Shown here: positions 1 to 10,008 of the stretch, one piece after another
How the letters are laid out: each line of letters opens with the position of its first letter
How positions within the stretch are numbered: position 1 is the stretch's first letter
Origin: Komagataeibacter melaceti
Lineage (GTDB): Bacteria; Pseudomonadota; Alphaproteobacteria; Acetobacterales; Acetobacteraceae
Assembly: GCF_003403295.1 (NCBI RefSeq)
Contig: NZ_QUWV01000020.1
Span: 16,353-80,352 of the forward strand
Direction: 5' to 3'
DNA: 64,000 nt
Notes under the pieces: generated by a model
The model's input: the letters and a program-made list of their open reading frames with translations, nothing else
Databases searched by the model: none
What the model was told of the DNA's origin: nothing
Translations under genes and position numbers: made by a program

Positions 1-1049
1 GTCGTTTTTTTGGCCATCCGACGCAGAAACGCCACATTCCGGAAAAACTCCCGAAATGGCATGGCCGGGCTGCCGATCACATCGGCCCCGGCCTCCACAT
101 CGGACATGACACCACATTGCGCCCCGATCCGGGCCTTGGCACCGATCTTGATATGTCCGATAAGCCCGGCCTGCGCCGCGACCGTCACGAAGTCACCCAG
201 TTCGGTCGAACCGGAAATACCAGCCTGGGACACCACGATACAACAGCGTCCCAGCCGCGCATTATGGCCAATCTGCACCAGATTGTCGAGGCGCGAGCCA
301 GCGCCGATCACGGTATCACGGATCGAGCCGCGATCCACGGTGGAATTGGCCCCGATCTCGACCCCGTCCTCCAGAATGACACGGCCAAGCTGCGGCACGC
401 TCTCGAAGCCTTCCGGCGTTACCGCAAAGCCGAACCCGTCCTGCCCGATCCGCGCACCGGGCAGCAGCGTCACGCGCTCGCCCAGCAGGGCATGGGAAAT
501 GGCCACATGCGCGCCGATACGGCAGCGTGCCCCAATTTCCACGCCCGCGCCAATGGTGACATGCGCGCCAATATCCACGCCCGCGCCAACACGCACCCGG
601 TCACCCAGCACGGCAAAGGGACCGATGGCGGCGGTCGGGTCAACATCACACCCTTCCCCCAGCACCGCCGTGGGGTGAATGCCCGGCTGGACCGGCGGCG
701 GCGGGTAGAACAGGGAAGCCACGCGCGCCCAGGCCTGATACGGCGCGCGGGAGACGAGAACCGCCGCATGGGCGGGCACCTTGTCGGCAAAGGCGGGGGC
801 GACGATCACCGCCCCGGCCCCCGTCCCCTCCAGCAGGGGGAGATAGCGCCGGTTATCAAGAAAGCTGACCTGATCGCGCGTGGCGGACTGAAGCGGCGCG
901 ATGCCCGTGAACTGGCGGCCCACACCCGCGCCATCAGCCGCGGGCCGCAGCTCGGCCCCGCTGCACTGCGCCAGCGCCTCCAGCCCGAAAGGCCCGTGCG
1001 TTACGAAAAAACGCGAATCACCCGGTACGTTATCCGGCGTCACTGTCAT
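1..1049 (-). CDS. lpxD: UDP-3-O-acylglucosamine N-acyltransferase LpxD (3' end cut by window)
   Basis: LpxD adds the second hydroxyacyl chain in lipid A synthesis in the cytosol. About 349 codons are visible and the frame is still open at base 1, so the C-terminus is missing. The first 110 residues look like the uridine-binding domain; residues about 120-325 are a left-handed beta-helix of hexapeptide repeats (I-G-x-x-x-x type). The catalytic histidine is seen in DNLVQIGHN, near residue 262. The ATG at 1049 lies 10 nt after the skp stop and has an AAGG-type ribosome site. It is the last visible gene of the bamA-skp-lpxD chain, an order widely conserved in proteobacteria, which supports the call. 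Confidence 0.95.
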   Translation of the reverse strand, partial: MTVTPDNVPGDSRFFVTHGPFGLEALAQCSGAELRPAADGAGVGRQFTGIAPLQSATRDQVSFLDNRRYLPLLEGTGAGAVIVAPAFADKVPAHAAVLVSRAPYQAWARVASLFYPPPPVQPGIHPTAVLGEGCDVDPTAAIGPFAVLGDRVRVGAGVDIGAHVTIGAGVEIGARCRIGAHVAISHALLGERVTLLPGARIGQDGFGFAVTPEGFESVPQLGRVILEDGVEIGANSTVDRGSIRDTVIGAGSRLDNLVQIGHNARLGRCCIVVSQAGISGSTELGDFVTVAAQAGLIGHIKIGAKARIGAQCGVMSDVEAGADVIGSPAMPFREFFRNVAFLRRMAKKT

Positions 1050-1059
1050 CAAACAGACC

Positions 1060-1908
1060 TTAATGCTTGGCAGGCGCGGCCGGGGCGGGCGTGTTGGCGT
1101 CCGCCGTGGTGGGCATGGTGCCCGATTTGGCCAGTACCTCGGGGTCCACGTCGGCAGCCGGGATGAAGACCGTGGGCAGCACCGCATTCAGCTCGCTGGC
1201 CACCTGCTGCGTGATGTCGAGGCTTTCCTGGCTCAGGGCGACCTGTTCACGATGCAGCACAAGGTTCATGCCACGGCTGGCCGCGACCTGCCGGATGATC
1301 TGGACCAGTTCACGCTCGATCTGCCCCAGCGAGACCTGTGCCGCTTCCTGAATGATGCGGTTGCGGTTGCGGAAATCCTTCTGCGCCGCGATCACACGTT
1401 CCTGCAGCTTGCGCTCACTGGCCTGGATCTGGTCAGACGACATGGTGCGCGCCTGGCCCTGCAGCTTCTGCTGCTCATCACGCCAGCCGGCCTGCTCCTT
1501 CTGCGCATCATGCGCCAGATCGTCACGCCGGGCGCCAAGCACGCGCTCGGCCTGCTGGGCGGCGGAAGACAGGCGCATGACATCAGGCACGCTGATCACG
1601 CCGATGATCGGGGCCGGGGGCGGCGCACTCTTGGCCACGTCCGGCGCCTTGGGCACGGGCGGCAGGGGCAGGATCGGCGGGTTCTGCGACTGCGCTTCCT
1701 CGCTATCGGCGGCGGGTGCGGCGGGCAGCGGCACGGGGGCTGCGGCCTCATGCTGGGGAGCATGTGCGGCGGGCTGGGAGGCCTTGGGCACGAACCAGCC
1801 GGCATTCCCCCCTCCCGCGCTTTGGGCATGCGCCCCCGGCACGATCAGAGTTCCCCACCCGAGCAGAGCGGTTGCGGCAAGCAGACGGATGCCGGATTTA
1901 CGCAACAT
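1060..1908 (-). CDS. skp: Periplasmic chaperone, OmpH/Skp family
   Basis: Skp-type chaperones hold unfolded outer-membrane proteins in the periplasm before BamA inserts them. The 282-residue product starts with a signal peptide ending at AHAQ (about residue 28). A Pro/Ala-rich stretch to about residue 95 follows, then a long charged helical region typical of the OmpH family and an Ala/Pro-rich tail. It is longer than E. coli Skp (161 aa) because of the low-complexity ends. The ATG at 1908 is chosen over upstream in-frame starts because GAGGTGATA sits directly before it and the signal peptide begins there. It lies 7 nt after the bamA stop. Confidence 0.88.
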   Translation of the reverse strand: MLRKSGIRLLAATALLGWGTLIVPGAHAQSAGGGNAGWFVPKASQPAAHAPQHEAAAPVPLPAAPAADSEEAQSQNPPILPLPPVPKAPDVAKSAPPPAPIIGVISVPDVMRLSSAAQQAERVLGARRDDLAHDAQKEQAGWRDEQQKLQGQARTMSSDQIQASERKLQERVIAAQKDFRNRNRIIQEAAQVSLGQIERELVQIIRQVAASRGMNLVLHREQVALSQESLDITQQVASELNAVLPTVFIPAADVDPEVLAKSGTMPTTADANTPAPAAPAKH

Positions 1909-1915
1909 TATCACC

Positions 1916-4375
1916 TCAGAATTGTTGGCCGAAGCCAAAGCGGAGCAACTGCGTCCTGTCATGCTCCTGACGGACCAGCGGGACGCCCAGATCGATATTC
2001 ACGAGCCCGAACGGGCTTTTCCACGCAATGCCGACACCGGTCGAGACGCGAGGCGTGAGTGTATCGCCATAGACAGGAGTATATTTGGGCCAGTCCTTCA
2101 TGGATGTATAGCGGTTACGCACGCGCAGGCCATCAAGTCCGCCCATATCAACGAAATAACGCCCGCTCAGGCCCATGGCGGAAGCAAACGGAATGGGGAA
2201 ATGCACCGTGGCCGAAGCGGTATAGAGGAACCGGCCACCCAGAAAGTCTTCCTGCGAGTGCATGGGGTTACCGTCACGCGCGGAAATGGCCATGCTTCGC
2301 GGCCCGACACCACCATCCATGAACCCGCGCAGCGTGGTGCCGCCCAGATAGAAGTTATCGATGATGTCACTGCGGCCACCGCCCCAGTTCATGATGTCAC
2401 CCACGCCGCCGCGCATTTCCACCGTCCAGTCATGGTTGCCCATGATGCTGTCAAGCGGGACATAATAGGCCGCATCAATCTTGCCACGCAGGTAGCGTTC
2501 GTTCCCGCCGATACCGGCGAAGTCACCACCCACGCGGATCACGAAGCCCTTGTGCGGCTGCTGGCGCCGGTCGCGCGTATCATAGGTCAGCGTGGTGCTG
2601 AGCTGTGACAGCAGGGACCAGCCCGCCTGGTCCAGAACGTAGTACGATGAATCCGACCATGTATCGCCCACGTTACGATCGGTCAGCGTGTAGCTCCACG
2701 ACTGCGACAGGCGATTGTTATAGGAATACCCCATGCGCAGCGTGATGCCGTACCGCCCTTCCGAATAGCTCTGGTAGGTCATGTAACGGTTCTGGATACC
2801 GAAAAGATCCACACCCGCCACAAGGTTGCGGTTGAGGAAGTAGGGATCGGTCAGCGAGATGTCGGCCTGATCTTCATAATACGCCGCGGTGCCGGTAAAG
2901 CCCGCGTCAATGCCGGTGCCCAGCAGGTTATGCTGCTTGAGCCCAAGGTTGCCCAGCACGCCCGCATCGGTCGAGTAACCGCCACCCAGCGAGAACTCGC
3001 CCGTCGGCTTTTCCACCACATCGGCCGAGATGTTGACCTTGTCCGGCGCGGAGCCGGGGGTCTGGTCGATCGAGACGGTTTTGAAGAACCCCAGATCTTC
3101 CAGGATCATCTTGGAATATTTGCGGTCAAGCGGCGTGTACGGGTCGCCTTCGGCCATGGGCAACTGGCGGCGGATCACCTTGTCCTGCGTGATGGTGTTG
3201 CCGTTGATGTCGATGCGCTCGACATACATGCGCGGGCCTTCGCTTATGTCGAACAGCAGGTTGACCGTACGCTTTTCCGGGTTACGGGCAATTTCGGGAT
3301 GGACCATGGCGAAGGGATAGCCCTTGCCCTGCAGCATCTCCTGCATGTTGGTGGCGTTGTGCTCGATCGCGCTGCCATCGTACCACTGGTTGTGGAACAG
3401 GGTGATGTATTTGCGCATGGACTCGCCGGTCACATGGCGCAGGGACGAGCGCACGTCCATCCTGTTCAGGCGGTAACGCGGCCCCTCTTCCATCGTATAG
3501 GTGATGTAGAAGGACTTGCGGTCCGGTGAGAGTTCACCCGTGGCGTTCTTGATCTGGAAATCGACAAAGCCGTTTTTCAGGTAAAAGCGGTGCAGCAGTT
3601 CGGCATCGTATTTGATGCGCTCGGGGCTGTACTGGTCGCTTGAGGCGAAGAAGCGGTACCACGCCGTCTCCTTCGATGAGACGATCCCCGCCAGCCGCGC
3701 GCTGCTGAAGGCGCGGTTCCCGACGAAGGTGACCTTCTTGATAAGGGTCTTCTGCGCCTCGTTGATATGGAAGATCACGTCCACGCGGTTATGCGCCAGC
3801 CGGATGATCTGCGGCGTGACGGTGGCGGCGTAACGCGCCTTTTCCGCATAGACGGCCAGAATCTTCTGCCGGTCGGCCGCGATGCCCTGCGGGGAATAGA
3901 CCGCGCGCGGACGCAGCGAGATGACCTTGGTCAGGTCCTCGTCCTTGGCGGAATGATTGCCCTCGAACACGATGCGGTTGACGATGGGGTTTTCAACCAC
4001 GTGCACTTCCAGCACGTTGCCCAGACGCTTGAGCGTCACGTCATGGAACAGGCCCGTGGCGTAAAGGGTCTTGAGCGAACGGTCCAGCAGGTCCTGATTG
4101 AAGCGGTCACCCGGCTGCACCACCATGTAGGACAGGATGGTGCTGGTCTCGATCCGGCTGTTGCCCTTGATGTCCACCGCCTCGATCGGGTCTTCAAGCG
4201 GCGGCGGCTTGATTGGCTCGATCTCGGGCGCCTGCTGTCCCGCATCGCCCGGCGCCATATCCCCGCTGAATGGTGTGTTGTCCTGTGCCGCTTCTTCCTG
4301 TGCGTAGGCACTGGCTGTCCAGAACAGCGGCACAACGCAGACAGACGCAAGCAGCGCTGAACGTTTACTCGACAA
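1916..4375 (-). CDS. bamA: Outer membrane protein assembly factor BamA
   Basis: BamA is the essential Omp85 insertase of the outer membrane. The product has 819 residues: signal peptide ending near AYAQ (residue 26), five POTRA domains (about residues 65-400) and a 16-strand barrel to the C-terminus. The barrel ends in FGFGQQF, with the terminal Phe expected of an outer-membrane protein. The start is TTG at 4375, preceded by GAGGAATAGCG; no in-frame ATG lies close by that would keep the signal peptide. A 150-nt gap separates it from rseP upstream; skp and lpxD follow closely, so a bamA-skp-lpxD transcription unit is likely. Confidence 0.97.
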   Translation of the reverse strand: MSSKRSALLASVCVVPLFWTASAYAQEEAAQDNTPFSGDMAPGDAGQQAPEIEPIKPPPLEDPIEAVDIKGNSRIETSTILSYMVVQPGDRFNQDLLDRSLKTLYATGLFHDVTLKRLGNVLEVHVVENPIVNRIVFEGNHSAKDEDLTKVISLRPRAVYSPQGIAADRQKILAVYAEKARYAATVTPQIIRLAHNRVDVIFHINEAQKTLIKKVTFVGNRAFSSARLAGIVSSKETAWYRFFASSDQYSPERIKYDAELLHRFYLKNGFVDFQIKNATGELSPDRKSFYITYTMEEGPRYRLNRMDVRSSLRHVTGESMRKYITLFHNQWYDGSAIEHNATNMQEMLQGKGYPFAMVHPEIARNPEKRTVNLLFDISEGPRMYVERIDINGNTITQDKVIRRQLPMAEGDPYTPLDRKYSKMILEDLGFFKTVSIDQTPGSAPDKVNISADVVEKPTGEFSLGGGYSTDAGVLGNLGLKQHNLLGTGIDAGFTGTAAYYEDQADISLTDPYFLNRNLVAGVDLFGIQNRYMTYQSYSEGRYGITLRMGYSYNNRLSQSWSYTLTDRNVGDTWSDSSYYVLDQAGWSLLSQLSTTLTYDTRDRRQQPHKGFVIRVGGDFAGIGGNERYLRGKIDAAYYVPLDSIMGNHDWTVEMRGGVGDIMNWGGGRSDIIDNFYLGGTTLRGFMDGGVGPRSMAISARDGNPMHSQEDFLGGRFLYTASATVHFPIPFASAMGLSGRYFVDMGGLDGLRVRNRYTSMKDWPKYTPVYGDTLTPRVSTGVGIAWKSPFGLVNIDLGVPLVRQEHDRTQLLRFGFGQQF

Positions 4376-4525
4376 AATCGCTATTCCTCACCATTCGGCA
4401 TGCGGATCAGCCATGCATTAAGACCGGATGGAGGGCCGGCTCCCTTCCTGTCATGTATCAGCTTTCGTGGCGGACCTATCCGATATCCGCCACAATGTGC
4501 AAGCACTTGTGTCACACGGTGCACC

Positions 4526-5635
4526 TTAGCCCTGGCCGGCGCGCGAGGCGAGCCACTGAAACAGGCCGAAATGTGACAGATCGTTAAATGTCGAGAACAG
4601 AAACAGTCCGGCTATAAGCGCAAACCCGGCCTGAAAGCTGACCTCCTGCACGCGGCGCGAAACCGGCCGGCCCAGAATGGCCTCAAATATATAAAATACC
4701 AGCCGCCCGCCATCCAGAATCGGCACCGGGAACAGGTTGATCAGCCCGAGGTTGATCGAAAGCAGCGCCATGAACGAGACCAGGCTGGACAGGCCATACT
4801 GCGCCACCTGGCCCGACATCTGGGCAATGCGCAGCGGGCCGCCAAGGTCTTTCGTGCTGTGCTGGCCGCTGATCATCTGCCACAGCCCGTCCAGCGTCTG
4901 GACCGAGACATGCCACGTCTCCTTCACCGCAGAGACGAAAGCCTGCGGCAGAGGCTGCGGCCGGCCCATTTCAGCAGCAAAGGACACGCCGATCTGCCCA
5001 TGAGCGGCCGCGCCCTTTTCAGCCACGCTGCCAATATGGACCGGCAGCGTCACATCCGCCCCGTTGCGGTGAACCGTAAGCGTGGTCTGCGCCCCCGCCT
5101 GCCCGCTGACGAAGGACTGGAGATCGGTCACGTCACGCACCGCATGCGTGCCCACGCGCACGATCTCATCGCCCTTTTCCACGCCTGCCGTGGCGGCGGC
5201 GCTGCCGGGCAGCACCTGCGCGACCTGATTGAGGATATGCGGCTGCCCGGACATGGCGAACAGCCCGGTAAACAGGACAATGGCGAGAAGGAAGTTGAAG
5301 ACCGGCCCCGCGACGATCACGATCGCCCGCGAGAGGACCGGCTTGTCGTGAAACGTGCGACCCTGCTGCCAGGCGGCTTTCTGTTCCTCGGTCGCGTCTT
5401 CCGGTCCCTCGAATCCGTGCGGGCGGACATAGCCACCCAACGGCACGGGGCACAGGCGCCATTCCGTGCCCACGCTGTCATGCCAGCGCAGGAGCGGACG
5501 GCCGAAACCGATCGAGAATACCTCCACATGCACGCCACGCCAGCGCGCGGCAAGGTAGTGACCAAGCTCGTGAATGAAAACCAGAACCCCCAGAACCAGG
5601 GAAAAGGCCAGAACAGTCCGGATCAGATCATGCAT
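4526..5635 (-). CDS. rseP: Site-2 zinc metalloprotease RseP
   Basis: RseP is an inner-membrane site-2 protease that cleaves anti-sigma factors and remnant signal peptides. The 369-residue product has the zinc-binding HELGH at residues 22-26 inside the first membrane segment, a single PDZ domain at about 120-200, and the second metal-ligand motif NLFPVPILDGG near residue 300, followed by two more membrane segments. E. coli RseP is longer (450 aa) with two PDZ domains; the shorter one-PDZ form is common in alphaproteobacteria. It sits between dxr and bamA, the usual order. Confidence 0.95.
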   Translation of the reverse strand: MHDLIRTVLAFSLVLGVLVFIHELGHYLAARWRGVHVEVFSIGFGRPLLRWHDSVGTEWRLCPVPLGGYVRPHGFEGPEDATEEQKAAWQQGRTFHDKPVLSRAIVIVAGPVFNFLLAIVLFTGLFAMSGQPHILNQVAQVLPGSAAATAGVEKGDEIVRVGTHAVRDVTDLQSFVSGQAGAQTTLTVHRNGADVTLPVHIGSVAEKGAAAHGQIGVSFAAEMGRPQPLPQAFVSAVKETWHVSVQTLDGLWQMISGQHSTKDLGGPLRIAQMSGQVAQYGLSSLVSFMALLSINLGLINLFPVPILDGGRLVFYIFEAILGRPVSRRVQEVSFQAGFALIAGLFLFSTFNDLSHFGLFQWLASRAGQG

Positions 5636-5683
5636 GGTCGCTACGCTATCTCCCGATGGCCTGAAAGACCATCCAGAATCATA

Positions 5684-6841
5684 TCAGGCCGCGCGCGCAA
5701 CCGTGCGAAGGCGGGCGACACGACGGGCCTCATGGTCCCAGTGCAGCACTTCCTCCAGCGTGTCGGCCCGCTGCGCGCCAAGTGATTGCATCACATCCTC
5801 GACAATACGCGCAATATCCAGAAACCCGATTTCGCGCTTCAGGAAGGCTTCCACCGCAATTTCATTCGCACCCGACAGGATGGCGGGAGCAGCCCCACCC
5901 GCACGCAGGGATTCGCGTGCAAGGCGCAGCGCGGGGAACCGGACCTCATCGGGGGCCTCGAAATCAAGGCGCGCCAGCGCGGCCAGATCCAGGCGCGGCG
6001 AATTGGTGGGCATGCGCGCGGGCCAGGCCAGCGTATGGGCAATGGGAATACGCATGTCGGCCGAGCCAAGCTGCGCCACGATCGAGCCGTCGGTGTACTG
6101 CACCATGCCATGCACCACGGATTGCGGGTGCACGACCACGCCCAGCTTGTCCTCCGTCACGTTGAACAGGCGCGCCGCTTCGATCAGTTCCAGCCCCTTG
6201 TTGAACATGGTGGCGGAATCGATGGTGATCTTGGAGCCCATGGTCCATGTGGGGTGCTTGAGCGCGGCTTCCAGTGGGGCCTTTTCCATTTCTTCCAGCG
6301 TGGCGCGGCGGAACGGGCCGCCGGAAGCGGTCAGGATGATCTGTTCGACCTCACCCGCCTGCTTGTCCGCCATCGACTGGAATACCGCGTTATGCTCGGA
6401 ATCGACGGGCAGCAGGGTCGCACCCGCCTCCGCCACCGCGCGGAGCATGACATCACCCGCGCAGACCAGTGCTTCCTTGTTGGCCAGCGCCACGGACTTT
6501 CCGTTACGCACCGCAGCCAGCGTCGGCTCCAGCCCGGTGGCCCCCGTGATGGCGGCCATGGTCCAGTCCACCGGCAGGGCCGCGGCCTCGATCACGGCGG
6601 CGCGGCCACCGGCGGTTTCCACGCCGCTGCCAGCCAGCAGGGTTTCCAGTTCGGGCAGCAGCTTCTCATCGGCAATGACCGCACGCCGCGCACCCAGCGC
6701 ACGCGCCTGCTCGGCCAGACGGGTCACATTGCGCCCGCCCACCAGCGCCACGGTGCGGAACTTCTCGGGTGCCTGGAGCAGCAGGTCCACGGTGGAACAG
6801 CCAATGCTGCCCGTACAGCCCAGAACGGAAACTGTCTTCAT
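5684..6841 (-). CDS. dxr: 1-deoxy-D-xylulose 5-phosphate reductoisomerase
   Basis: Dxr converts DXP to MEP with NADPH, the committed step of the non-mevalonate isoprenoid pathway. The 385-residue product begins MKTVSVLGCTGSIG, a Rossmann nucleotide-binding loop, and carries the conserved ASGGPF and GSKITIDSATMFNKG segments of the metal/substrate site. A TTG six codons upstream is in frame, but the ATG at 6841 fits the family start and has GGGGA about 10 nt before it. It lies between cdsA and rseP, 48 nt before rseP. Confidence 0.97.
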   Translation of the reverse strand: MKTVSVLGCTGSIGCSTVDLLLQAPEKFRTVALVGGRNVTRLAEQARALGARRAVIADEKLLPELETLLAGSGVETAGGRAAVIEAAALPVDWTMAAITGATGLEPTLAAVRNGKSVALANKEALVCAGDVMLRAVAEAGATLLPVDSEHNAVFQSMADKQAGEVEQIILTASGGPFRRATLEEMEKAPLEAALKHPTWTMGSKITIDSATMFNKGLELIEAARLFNVTEDKLGVVVHPQSVVHGMVQYTDGSIVAQLGSADMRIPIAHTLAWPARMPTNSPRLDLAALARLDFEAPDEVRFPALRLARESLRAGGAAPAILSGANEIAVEAFLKREIGFLDIARIVEDVMQSLGAQRADTLEEVLHWDHEARRVARLRTVARAA

Positions 6842-6884
6842 TATAACGTCATTCCCCAAAACATCTCATGGCCGGGCCATGGCT

Positions 6885-7727
6885 TCAGTGCAGCCCCACA
6901 TACCAGAAAGCAGCCCGGCCGACTGCCCATAATGACAGCAATGCCGCCATGGGGGCCGCAACCAGCAGGCCATCGAAACGGTCCAGAAGACCGCCGTGAC
7001 CGGGCAGGATGGTGCCCGAGTCCTTCACGCCGCGCGCGCGCTTCAGCGCGCTTTCCGCAAGGTCACCGATCTGGGCGGCAATGGCCACAAGCCCGCCGAA
7101 CACCGCACCGCGCCACAGCGCCCCCGGCATGGCGCCAGGCAGGAAATGCGCGATCACCATGCCCATCACCACCGCACTGAGCAGCCCGCCGATGGAGCCG
7201 GACCATGTCTTGGCAGGTGAAATACGTGGTGCAAGCTTGGGGCCGCCAAAAATGCGCCCCGCCATGTAGGCGCCCGTATCGCTCATCGCCACGCAGGCAA
7301 CCAGAAACAGCACGACACCCGAGCCGGGATCAGTCATGTAGCGCAGCCATAGCAGCGACAGGCCCGCGCAGCCTATCGCCACCTGCCCCGCCCATAGCGC
7401 CGGACCCAGCACGCCCGCCGCCACCATGAGCAGCAGCGCGCCGCCCCAGTGCCCGGCCACCGCCGTAATGCCCATGCACGCCGCCCATGCCATGCATAGC
7501 TGCCCGCGCCGCACCCGCAGCCCGAAACCGAACATGCGCGCCCACTCGCTCGCCATGCCCGCCATGACCAGCACGATCAGCGCACCGTAAACCAGCCCGC
7601 CCGCCCATACGCACACGCCCGCCAGCGGCACCAGCACGGCGGCCGAAAGCACGCGGGCGCGCAGGTCTTTCCAGTTGCCGGACTTGGCAGGCGCGCTGTC
7701 ACGCTTTTCAGGTTGGCCTTGCACCGA
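6885..7727 (-). CDS. cdsA: Phosphatidate cytidylyltransferase CdsA
   Basis: CdsA makes CDP-diacylglycerol from phosphatidate and CTP in the inner membrane. The product is about 280 residues with seven or eight hydrophobic segments. The family signature is present near the C-terminus, with KRARGVKDSG followed by PGHGGLLDRFDG. I place the start at GTG 7727, which has AAAGGCGA before it and overlaps the uppS 3' end by 20 nt; GTG 7739 is the alternative. The overlap suggests translational coupling with uppS. Confidence 0.93.
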   Translation of the reverse strand, partial: SVQGQPEKRDSAPAKSGNWKDLRARVLSAAVLVPLAGVCVWAGGLVYGALIVLVMAGMASEWARMFGFGLRVRRGQLCMAWAACMGITAVAGHWGGALLLMVAAGVLGPALWAGQVAIGCAGLSLLWLRYMTDPGSGVVLFLVACVAMSDTGAYMAGRIFGGPKLAPRISPAKTWSGSIGGLLSAVVMGMVIAHFLPGAMPGALWRGAVFGGLVAIAAQIGDLAESALKRARGVKDSGTILPGHGGLLDRFDGLLVAAPMAALLSLWAVGRAAFWYVGLH

Positions 7728-8445
7728 ATCGCCTTTCACGTCGCGAATAGATCGCCAGGACGGTATCGAAATGCGTCTCGTCAAAATCCGGCCATGGGGT
7801 TTCGAGGAACACCAGTTCGGCATAGGCCGACTGCCATAGCAGGAAGTTGGACAGACGACATTCCCCGCTTGTACGCACGATCAGGTCAGGGTCGGGCATG
7901 CCGGCGGTCTGGAGCGCACCGGCAAAAACCTTTTCATCAATCGCACTGGCGGCAATCTCGCCGCGCGAGACGGCCTGTGCCATCCGTACGGCGGCCTGCA
8001 CGATATCGGCCCGCCCGCCATAGGACAGCGCCAGCACAAGCACCAGCCTGCCATTAGCCGCCGTCACCTGCTCGGCGCGGCGGGCTTCTTCCTGAATATC
8101 GACCGGAAAGCGGCTCAGGTCGCCAATAATCCGCAACTGCACGCCCTCGCGTGACAGTTCGGCCACCTTGTGCCGCAGGTAATAGCGCAGCAGGCCGGTC
8201 AGGTCAGCGACCTCGCCCGGCGCACGCCGCCAGTTTTCGGATGAGAAAGCGTAGAGCGTGAGCCACTTCACGCCACGCTTGGCGGCGGCGCGCACGGTGC
8301 GCTGCACCGCCTCCCCCCCGGCGCGGTGCCCCGCCAGCAGCGGCAGCCCGCGCAGGTTGGCCCACCGCCCGTTGCCATCCATGATGATGGCAACATGCTC
8401 CGGCAGGCACGGATTACCCGCGACCCGATGATCTGACCCGGACAA
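7708..8445 (-). CDS. uppS: Isoprenyl (undecaprenyl) diphosphate synthase
   Basis: This cis-prenyltransferase builds the C55 lipid carrier for cell-wall and polysaccharide synthesis. The 245-residue protein has the hallmark IIMDGNGRWA near residue 21 with the catalytic Asp, the GHRAGG segment, and the C-terminal RTSGECRLSNFLLWQ motif. The start is TTG at 8445, preceded by AGGGGG eight nt upstream; no ATG lies before the catalytic motif. It is followed by cdsA with an overlap. Confidence 0.96.
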   Translation of the reverse strand: MSGSDHRVAGNPCLPEHVAIIMDGNGRWANLRGLPLLAGHRAGGEAVQRTVRAAAKRGVKWLTLYAFSSENWRRAPGEVADLTGLLRYYLRHKVAELSREGVQLRIIGDLSRFPVDIQEEARRAEQVTAANGRLVLVLALSYGGRADIVQAAVRMAQAVSRGEIAASAIDEKVFAGALQTAGMPDPDLIVRTSGECRLSNFLLWQSAYAELVFLETPWPDFDETHFDTVLAIYSRRERRFGARPT

Positions 8446-8510
8446 GCCCTGATCCCCCTACTCAGTCACGCATGGGGAGAAGCGGAGTGAATGCGGCGCT
8501 CACCGACCGA

Positions 8511-9077
8511 TCAGACCTGCTTGATCTCGCGCTCTTTTTCAGCCAGCAGTTCGTCAACGCGCTTGACGTACTGGTCCGTCAGCTTCTGGATCGCATCGGA
8601 CCAGACCTTGACGTCATCCTCGCTGATCTCGCTGCCCTTTTCGAGCTTGCGGGTCTGGTCCATGCCGTCACGACGCACGCCGCGCACGGCAATCTTGCCA
8701 TTTTCCGCGTACTTGCCCGCCGCGCGCGCCAGTTCGTTGCGCCGCTCCTCGGTCAACTGGGGAATGGGCACGCGCACCGTCTGGCCATCGGCCGCCGGGT
8801 TCAGGCCCAGACCGGCATCACGGATGGCGCGCTCGACCGCGCCCACCAGCGTGCGGTCCCAGACCTGCACCGTCAGCATGCGCGCCTCGGGCACGGCAAT
8901 GGAGCCAACCTGTGTCAGCGGCACTTCACCACCATAGGCTTCCACCCGCACCGGCTCCAGCAGCGCCGGGCTGGCGCGGCCGGAACGCAGGCCGGCAAAA
9001 TCACGACGCAGGCTTTCAATCGCGCCGTCCATACGGCGGGTCAGATCCGCCAGCAAACTTTTCTGATCGACAGACAC
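8511..9077 (-). CDS. frr: Ribosome recycling factor
   Basis: RRF splits post-termination ribosomes together with EF-G. The 188-residue product (E. coli 185) shows the typical three-helix bundle pattern, including the [20 protein letters not shown] and [11 protein letters not shown] segments. The start is GTG at 9077, with an exceptionally strong AGGAGGAGG ribosome site. It sits between pyrH and uppS, the widely conserved order. Confidence 0.98.
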   Translation of the reverse strand: MSVDQKSLLADLTRRMDGAIESLRRDFAGLRSGRASPALLEPVRVEAYGGEVPLTQVGSIAVPEARMLTVQVWDRTLVGAVERAIRDAGLGLNPAADGQTVRVPIPQLTEERRNELARAAGKYAENGKIAVRGVRRDGMDQTRKLEKGSEISEDDVKVWSDAIQKLTDQYVKRVDELLAEKEREIKQV

Positions 9078-9147
9078 CGTGGCCCTCCTCCTAATTTTTC
9101 TTCCGCCACCATGATGGCAACCGCGTCAGCAGGGAACTGCCCTGCCC

Positions 9148-9891
9148 TCAGTCCGCCGTCACGATGGTGGTAAAACGCCCTTCGCCGCGCATGACACGCG
9201 AAAAGGCATCGTGCTCATGAATATTGAATACGACTATGGGCAGCCGGTTTTCGCGCGCCAGGCTGATGGCTGCCGCATCCATAACGTTAAGGTCATTGGC
9301 AAGGACATCGCGATAGGTCAGGGTCTCGTAACGCTGGGCCGTGGGGTCCTTGCGCGGGTCGGCGGAATAGACGCCATCAACCTGCGTGCCCTTGAACAGG
9401 GCGTCACACTCCATTTCCGCGGCGCGCAGCGCGGCACCCGTATCGGTCGTGAAGAACGGGTTGCCCGTGCCCGCGGCAAAGATCACGACCCGGCCCTTTT
9501 CCATATGCCGCACGGCGCGGCGGCGGATATACGGCTCGGCTATGGATGACATGTGGATGGCGGTCATGACCCGCGTGGGCACGCCATGCCGCTCCAGCGC
9601 GTTCTGCATGAGCAGCGCGTTGATGACGGTGGCCAGCATGCCGGCGTAATCGCCCTGCGCGCGGTCCATGCCGCGGGCGGCGGCGGCCATGCCGCGAAAG
9701 ATGTTGCCGCCACCGATCACCAGGCAGACCTCGATCCCGGTGCTGGCCACGGCGGCCACATCGGCCGCGATGGCGTCAACCGTGGCCGGATCGACCCCGT
9801 AAGACCCGCTTCCCATCAGGGCCTCCCCCGACACCTTCAGGAGGACGCGCTTGTAGGAGGCAACGGACTGGGGTGCGGCAGGCTGGGTCAT
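9148..9891 (-). CDS. pyrH: Uridylate kinase
   Basis: PyrH phosphorylates UMP to UDP in the cytosol. The 247-residue amino-acid-kinase-fold protein has the N-terminal LLKVSGEAL, the [10 protein letters not shown] glycine loop near residue 62 and the [19 protein letters not shown] segment that binds nucleotide. The ATG at 9891 has GAGGACCA before it. It leads the pyrH-frr-uppS-cdsA-dxr-rseP chain; a run of nine C bases lies about 80 nt upstream. Confidence 0.97.
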   Translation of the reverse strand: MTQPAAPQSVASYKRVLLKVSGEALMGSGSYGVDPATVDAIAADVAAVASTGIEVCLVIGGGNIFRGMAAAARGMDRAQGDYAGMLATVINALLMQNALERHGVPTRVMTAIHMSSIAEPYIRRRAVRHMEKGRVVIFAAGTGNPFFTTDTGAALRAAEMECDALFKGTQVDGVYSADPRKDPTAQRYETLTYRDVLANDLNVMDAAAISLARENRLPIVVFNIHEHDAFSRVMRGEGRFTTIVTAD

Positions 9892-10008
9892 TGGTCCTCA
9901 GAACAGGTCAGACTAACAGGGCTAGGATCGGGCAGGCCACCCGGCCATGCCCTGTCATATAGAGGGATGCCCCCCCCCACAAGCCGATGATGCCCCTCTT
10001 TTGAGGAT

